This document shows positions 48,131 to 56,623 of a stretch of 64,000 nt of DNA, in pieces. The notes beneath the pieces were generated by a model that was not told the DNA's origin, ran no database searches, and saw nothing but the letters and a program-made list of their open reading frames with translations. This DNA is from Pseudomonas fluorescens (lineage in GTDB: Bacteria > Pseudomonadota > Gammaproteobacteria > Pseudomonadales > Pseudomonadaceae), in assembly GCA_902825215.1 (NCBI GenBank), contig LR782234.1, positions 2,604,001-2,668,000 on the forward strand, read 5' to 3'. Numbering within the stretch: position 1 is the first letter of the stretch; the number at the start of each line of letters is the position of its first letter. The position numbers and the translations under genes were made by a program.

Positions 48131-48230
48131 CATCGCTGGCAAGCCAGCTCCCACAGGGATTTGTGGTCGAACAACGATTGTATAAACACCGAAGTAACCT
48201 GTGGGAGCTGGCTTGCCAGCGATGAGGCCA
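48131..48230. repeat. REPIN (same class as 26936)
   Basis: Arms CGCTGGCAAGCCAGCTCCCA and TGGGAGCTGGCTTGCCAGCG, between the ferredoxin and the binding-protein gene. Such hairpins often stabilise or insulate mRNA within an operon. Confidence 0.9.
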
Positions 48231-48355
48231 GCCGAGACAACCCAGAGCCACCCGGAAACACCGGACGCCAGATTCACCAAAACCCCCTCGTTTCCCACCG
48301 CGCCCTGATCGTGGCGGAGACGAACATCCAACAAACGATTCGAGGGGAAACACCC

Positions 48356-49759
48356 ATGTTGCGTGCAGCGATCGCCGGTCTGCTACTGGCTTCATTCAGC
48401 GTGTCAGCGTCGGCGGAAACCATCCGCATCGCCATCGGCACCCAGGACACCACCATCAACTGCGCCGCTGGCGGTTTGTTGATTCGTGAGCTCGGTCTGC
48501 TCGACAAATACCTGCCCCACGACGGCGCCTACAAAGACGCCACGTACGACGTGCAGTGGAAGAACTTCACCAGCGGCGCGCCGCTGACCAACGAGATGGT
48601 TGCCGGCAAACTCGACTTCGGCGCCATGGCCGATTTCCCCGGTGCGTTCAACGGTGTGGCGTTCGAAACCGCCGGCAAACACAGCCTGTTCATCAGCGTG
48701 CTGTCGGGAAGCATCAAGGGCAGCGGCAACGGCATCGTCGTGCCGAGCGCGTCCACGGTGCAGTCATTGGCCGAGCTCAAGGGCAAGACCATTTCCGTGC
48801 CGTTCGCCTCCACAGCCCACGGCATGTTGTTGCGTGCGGTGGCGGCGCAGGGCTGGGACCCGCTCAAGGATGTGAACATCATCGCCCAGCCGCCAGAGGT
48901 GGCCGGCTCGGCCTTGCAGGCTGGCAAGATCGATGCCCACGCCGATTTCGTGCCGTTCGCCGAACTGTTCCCCAGTCGCGGTTTCGCTCGCAAGATCTAC
49001 GACGGCTCCCAAGCCAACGCGCCGACATTCCATGGTGCATTGGTCGATCAGGCCTATGCGAAGAAATACCCGGAAGTCGTCGTCGCGTATCTGCGGGCGA
49101 GTATCGAGGCCAATCGACTGCTCGCCACTGAGCCTGAGAAATACAGCGAACTGATCGCCAAGGTCACCGGCGTCGATGCCGAGGTCGCCTACCTGTTCCA
49201 CGGACCGCTCGGCGTGCAGACCCGCGACCTGAGCTGGAAACCTGAATATCGCCAGGCCGTCGGCACTGCCATCGACACCTTGAAGCTTTTGAAGAAGGCC
49301 GATCGCGGGCTCGATCTCAACAGCTTTATCGACGATCAGTACATTCGCGCGGCGTTCAAGGCATCGCATCTGGATTACACGGCGCAACTCGCCGATTACG
49401 CGCAGACGCCGTTGACGGGCGTGGATGCCGTAACGGGCAAAGCGATTACCGATGTCAGCCATGTCGCGGAAATCTGGGTGCGCGGTGAAGCCAAGGTGCG
49501 CCGTTATGCCTCGGCGGAGTCGGCATTCAGCGCATTGGCCGCGTTGAAGCAGGAAGGCAAAAACATTCGTGCGGTGTATGCGCAGGCGAGCGACAGCGGG
49601 ATCAAGTTGTTGGCCGAGCAGGCGTGGTTTGCCAGTGATGCCAAGGGGCGGTTGAGTGCGTTTTTGCTGAAGGGGCAGGCTCAGCAATATGCCTCGGCAC
49701 AGGGTGGCAAGGTTTTCGATTTCAGCGATGCCACCACTCAGGCAGTCGCCGCCCGCTAA
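48356..49759 (+). CDS. ABC importer substrate-binding protein (SsuA/TauA-like) with extra C-terminal domain
   Basis: 467 residues, well over the ~320 usual for SsuA/TauA/NrtA proteins. Signal peptide MLRAAIAGLLLASFSVSASA. Binding-protein part to ~330: IRIAIGTQDTTINCAAGGLL, KLDFGAMADFPGAFNG, LKGKTISVPFASTAHGML, HADFVPFAELF. The remaining ~130 residues contain AEQAWFASDAKGRLSAFLLK and a segment ending GGKVFDFSDATTQAV; this resembles the C-terminal half of NosL-type proteins, although the usual Met is absent, so the likeness is tentative. ATG 48356 has GAGGGGAAA upstream. Confidence 0.85.
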   Translation: MLRAAIAGLLLASFSVSASAETIRIAIGTQDTTINCAAGGLLIRELGLLDKYLPHDGAYKDATYDVQWKNFTSGAPLTNEMVAGKLDFGAMADFPGAFNGVAFETAGKHSLFISVLSGSIKGSGNGIVVPSASTVQSLAELKGKTISVPFASTAHGMLLRAVAAQGWDPLKDVNIIAQPPEVAGSALQAGKIDAHADFVPFAELFPSRGFARKIYDGSQANAPTFHGALVDQAYAKKYPEVVVAYLRASIEANRLLATEPEKYSELIAKVTGVDAEVAYLFHGPLGVQTRDLSWKPEYRQAVGTAIDTLKLLKKADRGLDLNSFIDDQYIRAAFKASHLDYTAQLADYAQTPLTGVDAVTGKAITDVSHVAEIWVRGEAKVRRYASAESAFSALAALKQEGKNIRAVYAQASDSGIKLLAEQAWFASDAKGRLSAFLLKGQAQQYASAQGGKVFDFSDATTQAVAAR

Positions 49760-49769
49760 CTCAAACGTA

Positions 49770-49879
49770 GATCGTTCCCACGCTCTGCGTGGGAATGCCT
49801 CGAAGGACGCTCTGCGTCCGCTTTGGATGTGACGCGGAGCGTCACGGGATGCATTCCCACGCAGAGCGTGGGAACGATC
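49770..49879. repeat. Long inverted extragenic repeat
   Basis: Outer arms GATCGTTCCCACGCTCTGCG (49770-) and its complement ending at 49879, plus two inner hairpins GGACGCTCTGCGTCC and GTGACGCGGAGCGTCAC. The unit separates the binding-protein gene from the permease gene. Confidence 0.9.
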
Positions 49880-49890
49880 AGAGGTGATAT

Positions 49891-50664
49891 ATGTTTTCAC
49901 GCTGGATCCCCCGAGCCGCCTCACTGCTGCTCTGCCTGCTCTTCTGGCAACTCGCCGCCAGCCACCACTGGAATCTCGGCCTGGTGACCTTCGCCAACGT
50001 ACCCACGCCACGGGCGGTGATCGAAGCCGCTTTGGGCCTCGGCGACTCCGGCAAACTCTGGCAGCACCTCACCGCCAGCCTCAGCCGCGTGTTCGCCGGT
50101 TACCTCGCTGCGCTGGTCATCGGCATCGCTCTGGGCCTGGCCATCGGCCGCTCGAAATGGGCTGAAGACGTGTTGCTGCCACCGCTGGAAGTCCTGCGCC
50201 CGATCCCTGCCGTGGCGTGGATTCCGCTGGCGATCCTGATGTTCCCGTCCTCGGAACTGTCGATGGTCTTCATCACCTTCACCGGCGCACTGTTCCCGAT
50301 CCTGCTCAACACCGTGCACGGCGTCGAAGGCGTCGACCCACGGCTGATCGCGTCGGCGAAAAGCCTCGGCGCCGGGCGCCGGGCGATTCTGCTGGAAGTG
50401 ATTCTGCCCGGTGCGGCGCCGAGCATCATCACCGGTCTGGCCATCGGCATGGGCACGTCGTGGTTCTGTCTGGTGACGGCGGAAATGATCTCAGGTCAGT
50501 TCGGTATCGGTTATTACACCTGGGAGTCCTACACCATTCAGAACTACGCCGACATTGTCGTCGGCATGTTGCTGATCGGCGTGCTGGGCATGGGCTGCAG
50601 CCTGCTGATCAAACGTCTGGGCGGTGTGTTCACGCCCTGGCATCGACCGCGAGGAAAAGCCTGA
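49891..50664 (+). CDS. ABC importer permease (SsuC/TauC-like)
   Basis: 257 residues, six membrane helices. The coupling-helix EAA loop reads SAKSLGAGRRAILLEVILPG near 150-169. IPAVAWIPLAILMF near 108-121 and GTSWFCLVTAEMIS near 189-202 are typical of the nitrate/sulfonate/taurine permease subfamily. AGAGGTGATAT precedes ATG 49891. The stop overlaps the ATPase start (TGATG). Confidence 0.93.
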   Translation: MFSRWIPRAASLLLCLLFWQLAASHHWNLGLVTFANVPTPRAVIEAALGLGDSGKLWQHLTASLSRVFAGYLAALVIGIALGLAIGRSKWAEDVLLPPLEVLRPIPAVAWIPLAILMFPSSELSMVFITFTGALFPILLNTVHGVEGVDPRLIASAKSLGAGRRAILLEVILPGAAPSIITGLAIGMGTSWFCLVTAEMISGQFGIGYYTWESYTIQNYADIVVGMLLIGVLGMGCSLLIKRLGGVFTPWHRPRGKA

Positions 50665-51512
50665 TGAGCGTGATGCAAACCCCGGAAGGGCGGATCGACA
50701 TTCGCCAATTGTCGATCGTGCTCGGTGAAGGTCGCGACGCCTTCGAAGCAGTGCAGCATCTCGATTGCCAGATCGAACCCGGCCAGTTCGTGTGCATCCT
50801 CGGCCCGTCCGGGTGCGGCAAATCGACGTTGCTCGGCGCCTTGGCCGGACACCTGAAGGCCAGCGTCGGCAGTCTGGCAGTCGACGGCGCGGCAGTGTCC
50901 GGGCCGTCGCCGCAGCGTGGCATGGTCTTCCAGCATCACACGCTGTTTCCATGGCGTACGGTGCGCGACAACGTTGCCTTTGGCTTGAAGATGCGTGGGA
51001 TCGGCAAGCCCGAGCGGCATCGCGCGGCCGATGACATTCTCCAACTGGTAGGCCTGGAAGGCTTTGCCGAGCGCTGGCCCGATCAACTCTCCGGCGGCAT
51101 GCAGCAACGGGTGGAAATCGCTCGGGTGCTGGTCAATCGGCCGCGGCTGCTGCTGATGGACGAGCCGTTCGGTGCGCTGGATGCGCTGACCCGTCTGAAC
51201 ATGCAGGAGCTGCTGCTGGATATCTGGACGCGCATCCGTACCACTGTCGTGTTCGTCACCCATGACATTGACGAAGCGCTGTTTCTCGCCGACCGCTTGC
51301 TGGTGATGAGCGCACGTCCGGGGCGGATCATCGAAGACCTGCGTCTGGATTTCCCGCGTCCGCGCACCAGCGAACTGGTCACCAGCGCTGAATTCGCGCG
51401 CCTCAAGCGTCATTGCCTCGACCTGCTGCGCCACGACACCGACCGACCGCTGCCGCGCCTCAACCCGCTCGGCTTGCCTCCCGAAAACCCTTTGCCGCGA
51501 TTTGCCCTATGA
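50664..51512 (+). CDS. ABC importer ATPase (SsuB/TauB-like)
   Basis: 282 residues. Walker A GPSGCGKST near 47-55; Q-loop VFQHHTLFPWRTV; signature LSGGMQQR; Walker B LLLMDEPFGALD; switch His in FVTHDIDEALFLADR. Energises the importer formed with the two genes upstream. The extended C-terminus ends inside the HEAT gene (four-base overlap). Confidence 0.93.
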   Translation: MSVMQTPEGRIDIRQLSIVLGEGRDAFEAVQHLDCQIEPGQFVCILGPSGCGKSTLLGALAGHLKASVGSLAVDGAAVSGPSPQRGMVFQHHTLFPWRTVRDNVAFGLKMRGIGKPERHRAADDILQLVGLEGFAERWPDQLSGGMQQRVEIARVLVNRPRLLLMDEPFGALDALTRLNMQELLLDIWTRIRTTVVFVTHDIDEALFLADRLLVMSARPGRIIEDLRLDFPRPRTSELVTSAEFARLKRHCLDLLRHDTDRPLPRLNPLGLPPENPLPRFAL

Positions 51513-52471
51513 CGAATATTTTTGCTGTGTCCGATATTGAAGAAATTCTCGCCTTGCAACCGCGCCTCACCGCTGAAGACGCTGGCGTGCGGCGCATCGC
51601 CCTGATTGAGCTGGCGGATCTGGAGGAGCCCGATGGCTTGCTCTGGCTGATTGATCGCCTTGGCCATGACCCTGTCGAAGACGTGCGCGCCGAAGCTGCG
51701 CGATTGCTTGAGGCCTGGGAGGATGAGCCGGTCGTGCGCGCCTTGTGCGAGGCGCTGACCGATCCGTCGCCGACCGTGCAAGCGGCGGCTGCGCAAAGCC
51801 TGAGTCTGCTCAAATCCGAAGGGGCAGGGCGAGTCATTCTGCCGTGGACTGAGCATGCCGATGTCGGCGTGCGGGTCGCTGCGTTTCGTGCCTTGCGTGA
51901 GTTGCGATTTGCCGACGCGGCGCCTGCTGCCGTCGCGGCGCTGAACGATGCCGACGCCAATGTCCGCCGCGAAGCGGTCGGCGTGCTGGGCTGGCTCAAA
52001 CAACTTGACGCGCTGCCTGCGTTGGCGCGGTTGGCCAGTGATGATCCGGACACCGAAGTGCGCCGTGCGGCGACTGGTGCGCTGGGCTTGGCGTCCAGCG
52101 CCGAGGTGTTGCCGGCGCTGCGTCAGGCCTTGCGCGACAGTGCCTGGCAGGTGCGTGAGGAAGCCGCGACGACCTTGGGCAAGGTCGGCCATGTCGACGC
52201 CGGCCCGGCGCTGGTCGAGGCGTTGAGCGATGATTATTGGCAAGTGCGTCTGCGTGCCGCCCGCAGCCTGGGTCGGTTGCGTTTTGTGCCGGCGCTGGCG
52301 GGGTTGATTGAAACGCTGGGGCATCGCATCAGTAATTTGCGCAAGGAGGCCGCGCTGGCCTTGGGCGAGTTGAACGATCGCGGCGCTGTGGCGGCGTTGC
52401 AGGCGGCGCAGGATGATGGTGATCCTGAGGTGCGCAAGGCGGTGCGCATTGCCTTGAGTCAGTTGCAGTGA
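51509..52471 (+). CDS. HEAT-repeat (PBS-lyase type) scaffold protein
   Basis: 320 residues made almost wholly of ~31-residue HEAT-like helix pairs, e.g. DPVEDVRAEAARLLEAW, DPSPTVQAAAAQSLSLL, DADANVRREAVGVLGWL, DPDTEVRRAATGALGLA, DSAWQVREEAATTLGKV, DDYWQVRLRAARSLGRL. No catalytic motif and no signal peptide. Such solenoids bind proteins, and PBS-lyase-type repeats can assist cofactor insertion. Tight coupling to the ATPase gene (ATGA) suggests that it services the flavoprotein/ferredoxin or the transporter; this is inference. Confidence 0.88.
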   Translation: MTNIFAVSDIEEILALQPRLTAEDAGVRRIALIELADLEEPDGLLWLIDRLGHDPVEDVRAEAARLLEAWEDEPVVRALCEALTDPSPTVQAAAAQSLSLLKSEGAGRVILPWTEHADVGVRVAAFRALRELRFADAAPAAVAALNDADANVRREAVGVLGWLKQLDALPALARLASDDPDTEVRRAATGALGLASSAEVLPALRQALRDSAWQVREEAATTLGKVGHVDAGPALVEALSDDYWQVRLRAARSLGRLRFVPALAGLIETLGHRISNLRKEAALALGELNDRGAVAALQAAQDDGDPEVRKAVRIALSQLQ

Positions 52472-52755
52472 GTCCTTTGGCGGTGGTCAATTCGCAGCGT
52501 GAGCGGACGTTGACGCTGAGCTGGGCGGATGGGGGTGAGTCGGTGTTGGGTCATGCCGATTTGCGTCGTCAGTGTCCGTGTTCGCAATGCCGTGCGTTTC
52601 GGCTGCGCGGGGTTACGCCGTTGGTCGATGATCGGGTGCGGCTGGTTGAGGTGAATGGTCAGGGGTATGGGGTGCAGCTGGTGTTCAGTGACGGGCATCA
52701 GCGGGGGATTTATCCTTGGGATTATCTGCTGGGGCTGGATGGGTGTCGTCTTTGA
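52468..52755 (+). CDS. DUF971 (GBBH-like N-terminal) domain protein
   Basis: 95 residues from GTG 52468, overlapping the HEAT gene stop (GTGA). Single DUF971 domain: LTLSWADGGESVLGHADLR, RQCPCSQCR near 33-41, then YGVQLVFSDGHQRGIYPWDY. The domain is also found at the N-terminus of gamma-butyrobetaine hydroxylase, where its Cys/His bind zinc, and fused to Mrp/ApbC iron-sulfur carriers. That makes a role in Fe-S handling for the operon's ferredoxin plausible. Last gene of the operon. Confidence 0.87.
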   Translation: MSPLAVVNSQRERTLTLSWADGGESVLGHADLRRQCPCSQCRAFRLRGVTPLVDDRVRLVEVNGQGYGVQLVFSDGHQRGIYPWDYLLGLDGCRL

Positions 52756-52789
52756 TTGGGGGCATATCCGTTGCTGCGGTAACGGCTAC

Positions 52790-52853
52790 TTAGGGTTCCG
52801 CCCTTACGGCGGGTCACCTTTTTCAAACGCCAAAAAGGTAACCCAAAAGGCTT
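52790..52853. repeat. Pseudomonas extragenic element
   Basis: CCGCCCTTACGGCGGGTCAC followed by complementary-looking CCTTTTT and CCAAAAAGGTAACCC. I recognise this as a recurrent intergenic sequence in pseudomonads from memory. No gene lies between 52756 and 53341. Confidence 0.55.
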
Positions 52854-52998
52854 GCTCCTGCGTTCGGCCCTCGCAGGCTCGGGTCCCTTCGCTCCGATGT
52901 CGCCGGTCAGGCAAGATCAAGATCAAGGGCACTCGAGCTAACGCTCATTATTGAGTGGTTAGAAGCGGGTGGTCGGCTTTGGGTTTGTGGTGTGGCTG

Positions 52999-53148
52999 CC
53001 CCTCACCCCCAGCCCTCTCCCCGAGGAGAGGGAGCCGATCTTTGGGCTTTTCAGAATTTGTGTTCGACTCGGGATTTCAGGTCGGCATGGCTCTGGCATC
53101 CACCTCGGTCAGTTCCCTCTCCCTCCGGGAGAGGGCTAGGGTGAGGGG
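52999..53148. repeat. Inverted pair of CCCTCTCC/GGAGAGGG repeats
   Basis: Left copy CCCCTCACCCCCAGCCCTCT with CCCCGAGGAGAGGG; right copy TCCCTCCGGGAGAGGGCTAG then GGTGAGGGG. Same family as the elements at 10334/11664 and 18189. They lie ~80 bases apart and could fold together. Confidence 0.75.
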
Positions 53149-53341
53149 CTTTTGATTTCAAGACTGGTCTCAAGCCGACCCGGCAATCAGGGCGGCACTG
53201 CTCCTGTTGTCCAATACAGACCATTCACGCACCCCACGGACCATTCGCGCGGGCATTTGCTTGCTGATCGAAACTGTCATATTCCGGCCCACTCGCGTCC
53301 CCATAGTGACCAGCCCAACGCTTGTTCAATGAGGCTGCACT

Positions 53342-55261
53342 GTGTTCCAACGTCTTCTGTGTTCGCTGTCCGCTCTGAGCCTGTCCATTGCTGCCGCTCA
53401 CGCTGCCGAGTCTGTTGTGCTCGATACGCCGCGCCTGCAAGGCATCGATAACTTTCGGGATGTCGCCGGTACCTCCACGGCTTACTCCACCGCCCACGAT
53501 GGCACCATGCGCAGCGGCGTGTTTTACCGCTCCAATGCGCTGACGCCGTCAGCTGCGGATCTGGCGACGCTCAACGGGCTGGGTATCGGGGCGATTTATG
53601 ACTTGCGCACGGCCAGCGAAATCGCCGCCACGCCTGACACGATGATCGCGGGTGCCACCTGGCAGAACATCGACATCATTGGCAGCACCACATCCGGGGC
53701 AGATATCACCAACATCTCGTTCAAAAGCGCCGCCGACGCCATTGCCATGATGGAGCAGACCAATCGTGCTTTCGTCAGCGATGCCGGCATGCGCAGTCAG
53801 TTCGGCCAGTTGTTCAATGCACTCGCCGGTGTCGATGCCGCGCAGCTGTTTCACTGCACTGCCGGCAAGGACCGCACCGGCTGGACTGCGGCGGTGTTGC
53901 AGAGCATTGCCGGGGTCGATGAGGCGACTATCATGGCCAACTATCTGGCGACCAACGATTACACCGCCGCCCGAGTCGCGGCGACGCTGAAAGCCTTGCC
54001 ACCGAGCATGGCCGCGGTGTACGAGCCGTTACTGGGCGTGCAGGCCAGTTACTTGCAGGCCGGCCTCGACCAGGTCGCCGCCGAGTACGGCAGCATGGAC
54101 AATTACCTCAAACAGGGTCTCGGTCTGTCGCAGGAAACCATTTACGTGCTGCGCGGCAAACTGGTCGAATACAACAGTTTGCCCGGGCAGGCCGGGCTGA
54201 TCGGTAACGCTGCGGCGGGTGCCGAGTTGCTGCGGCAGTTGCAGAACACCGACTTGTCCGGCACCTACAGCGCGTACAACTACTATCTGCAATCGGCGAT
54301 TGACGCCGGCACTCTCGGCGGCGTGGAGAGCCAGGTCGGCGGTCAGGTGCACGCCGACGCGGCGAGCTACCTGCTGCGCCAGAACGCAATGATCGAGCAA
54401 GCCGCTGCACCGTTCGCCAGCGGCAGCGACCTCAAGGTCGGGCAGTACCGCCTCTGGAGCACCGCGCTCGCCGGTTACCTCGGCACCGATGGCTCGGCTC
54501 ACACCGACAGCAGTAACGAACACAGCCAAGGCCTGATGGTCGGCCTCACAAAACGCTTCAGCGAGCAATTCAGTGCGCGCGGCGGGTTCGGCTACAGCGA
54601 TGGCAGCGTCGGCGGGGCAGGCGGTGAAGCGGACACGGACTTCACCTTCCTCAATATCGGCGCGCGCTACGGTTTCAGCAGCCTGGACCGCGGCCTGTTC
54701 GTTGACGCCAACGCCAGCGCCGGTTACGTCGATTACACCAGCAAACGCGAACTCGGCGGTGGCCTCGGCACGGCGAAAGGCGACACCCATGGCAACCTCA
54801 CCGGGGCTACCTTGGCGTTGGGTTATCGCGCCCCGGTTGACGGCATGATCTTCGAGCCGAGCCTCGGCTTGCGCGTCAGCCACCTCGACCTCAACAGCTT
54901 CAAAGAGAAGGGCAGCGAACTGGCGCTGGACGTCGACGACAACAGCGCCACCCGCCGCAGCGCGATCGCCAACCTCAACGTTGCCTTCGCTCCGCTGGCC
55001 ATGGGCGCCTGGCAACTGGTGCCGGGCGTGCAGGTTGGCTACGAACGCACCTTGGGTGACAACCGGGTTGACAGCCAAGGCCACTTGCTCGGCCTCGACG
55101 TTGAACAGCGCGCGGCTTTCGACAATCGCGATCAGTTCAGCGGCGGCGTCAACCTGATGGCTAATCTCGGCGCGCTGAGCCTGGGCGCTGAAGTCGGCGC
55201 GAGCGGTGGCGGTGACAGCCACGGCTTCAACGGCGGGCTCAAGGCCAGTTACGCGTTCTGA
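53342..55261 (+). CDS. Tyrosine-phosphatase domain fused to an autotransporter barrel
   Basis: 639 residues from GTG 53342. Signal peptide ending AHAA. Phosphatase domain ~25-260: NFRDVAGT, SGVFYRSNAL, IYDLRTASEI, and the complete P-loop HCTAGKDRTG with C172 and R178 (C-x5-R), as in bacterial LipA/IphP-type Tyr phosphatases. A linker (ending ~365) follows. The last ~270 residues form an autotransporter beta-domain (LWSTALAGYLGTDG, FGYSDGSVGG, TLALGYRAPV, LVPGVQVGYER) ending in aromatic F (YAF). The phosphatase should be displayed or released at the cell surface. The substrate (protein, phosphoinositide or other) is unknown. Confidence 0.9.
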   Translation: MFQRLLCSLSALSLSIAAAHAAESVVLDTPRLQGIDNFRDVAGTSTAYSTAHDGTMRSGVFYRSNALTPSAADLATLNGLGIGAIYDLRTASEIAATPDTMIAGATWQNIDIIGSTTSGADITNISFKSAADAIAMMEQTNRAFVSDAGMRSQFGQLFNALAGVDAAQLFHCTAGKDRTGWTAAVLQSIAGVDEATIMANYLATNDYTAARVAATLKALPPSMAAVYEPLLGVQASYLQAGLDQVAAEYGSMDNYLKQGLGLSQETIYVLRGKLVEYNSLPGQAGLIGNAAAGAELLRQLQNTDLSGTYSAYNYYLQSAIDAGTLGGVESQVGGQVHADAASYLLRQNAMIEQAAAPFASGSDLKVGQYRLWSTALAGYLGTDGSAHTDSSNEHSQGLMVGLTKRFSEQFSARGGFGYSDGSVGGAGGEADTDFTFLNIGARYGFSSLDRGLFVDANASAGYVDYTSKRELGGGLGTAKGDTHGNLTGATLALGYRAPVDGMIFEPSLGLRVSHLDLNSFKEKGSELALDVDDNSATRRSAIANLNVAFAPLAMGAWQLVPGVQVGYERTLGDNRVDSQGHLLGLDVEQRAAFDNRDQFSGGVNLMANLGALSLGAEVGASGGGDSHGFNGGLKASYAF

Positions 55262-55263
55262 AC

Positions 55264-55302
55264 GAACAACCGGCCGCCAGTGCTGCGGGCGGCCGGTTGT
55301 TC
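55264..55302. terminator. Bidirectional terminator
   Basis: GAACAACCGGCCGCC and GGCGGCCGGTTGTTC form a 15-bp perfect stem with a 9-base loop, between convergent genes. Confidence 0.88.
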
Positions 55303-55309
55303 AAAGCGC

Positions 55310-56437
55310 TCAGGCGTGTTGCGTACGCGAGACATGCTGCGCTCTCGGCGGCAATGCTGCCGCTTCGGGCAATGACGCGATGTGCACCGTCCGCGACGGG
55401 AAGGCAAACGCCGCATCAACCTCGGCCACCGCCTCCATGATCTGCAAATTGATCCGCTGCTGCACATCCATGTACACGTTGTAACTGGCATCCAGAACGA
55501 TATACACCGTCTCGAACTCCAGTGCGCTTTCGCCAAAACTGCGGAAATGGCAGCGATCGAAGCGCGCCTGTTTTTCATTCTTGATGATGCTTTCGACGCG
55601 GCGGGTGATCGCTTTGATCTGCTCGGTCGAGCATTCATAGGTCAGGCGAAACTCGAAAACGATCCGCCGCTCCTGCAGCCGTTTGTAGTTCTGAATGGTG
55701 CTGCCGATCATGTCGGCGTTGGCCATGACGATCTGCTCACCGCCGAGGCTGCGAATGCGCGTGGTCTTCAGGCCCACGTGTTCGACGGTACCGGCCAGCG
55801 TGCCGACGACGATGAAGTCGCCTACTTCAAACGGCTTGTCGACGGCAATCGACAGCGAGGCGAACACATCGCCAAGAATGTTCTGCACCGCCAGCGCCAC
55901 GGCGATACCGCCCACGCCCAGGCTGGCGACGAACGCGGTGATGTTGACGCCGAGGTTCGACAACATGGCCAGCAGAATCACCGCCCACAACAGCACCTTG
56001 ACGCCCCATAGGCTCAGCGTCGCCAGAGCACTGCCCTGAAACGTGCCAGTGGTGCTGTGGCGTGAAAAATAACGATGCAGCGCCAGCGCCAATGCGCGAT
56101 TGACCCACAGACCGACCTGCAGCGCCGCCACGACAAACCACAGGCTGCTGACCCGATTGAGCCAGCGCTCGGGCAGATCGAGCAAACCGATCCCGATGAG
56201 AATCGACGCCAGCAGCAACAGCGTCGTGCTGGTCGCCGACAGCACTTCGCTGGCCATGTAACTCAAGTGTCCATTACCGGCCGCCGCCCGCGCCTGCACC
56301 TTTCGAAACACGAAGCGGATGGCCGTTCGTGCGAGGAAATAGCTCAGCAACGTTGCGCAGAACGCCAGAATCCAGTTCCCCAGCGAAATGCCTAAAATCG
56401 CGTGATCAGTGAAAAACCCAGTCAAATCCTCAGTCAT
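55310..56437 (-). CDS. Mechanosensitive ion channel, MscS family
   Basis: 375 residues. Four or five N-terminal membrane helices, then the pore helix NITAFVASLGVGGIAVALAV near 164-183, followed by the signature NILGDVFASLSIAVDKPFEVGDFI and the beta domain. C-terminal cytoplasmic vestibule domain (RIVFEFRLTYECSTEQ). Opens on membrane tension to relieve osmotic pressure. Longer than E. coli MscS because of extra N-terminal helices. ATG 56437. Confidence 0.92.
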   Translation of the reverse strand: MTEDLTGFFTDHAILGISLGNWILAFCATLLSYFLARTAIRFVFRKVQARAAAGNGHLSYMASEVLSATSTTLLLLASILIGIGLLDLPERWLNRVSSLWFVVAALQVGLWVNRALALALHRYFSRHSTTGTFQGSALATLSLWGVKVLLWAVILLAMLSNLGVNITAFVASLGVGGIAVALAVQNILGDVFASLSIAVDKPFEVGDFIVVGTLAGTVEHVGLKTTRIRSLGGEQIVMANADMIGSTIQNYKRLQERRIVFEFRLTYECSTEQIKAITRRVESIIKNEKQARFDRCHFRSFGESALEFETVYIVLDASYNVYMDVQQRINLQIMEAVAEVDAAFAFPSRTVHIASLPEAAALPPRAQHVSRTQHA

Positions 56438-56623
56438 CGAAACCCCCTATCGAAGCCTGCGCCGGCGCATCCGCAGCAGCCACCGCAGCCAGGTAGACGC
56501 CACGCGATCCGGTGCTGCAATCGAGTGGCTTGTCAGGGTTAGTCGTTATGAGGGTGTGGCTGTTCCATCAAATCACGCTGGGGGCGGATGACGTGCATGG
56601 GCAGGCTCGGTAATACGCAAGTT

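Noticed and set aside
26936..53148. CRISPR-like repeats
   Set aside because: Repeats are inverted pairs (REPINs and GGAGAGGG elements), not regularly spaced direct repeats with unique spacers.
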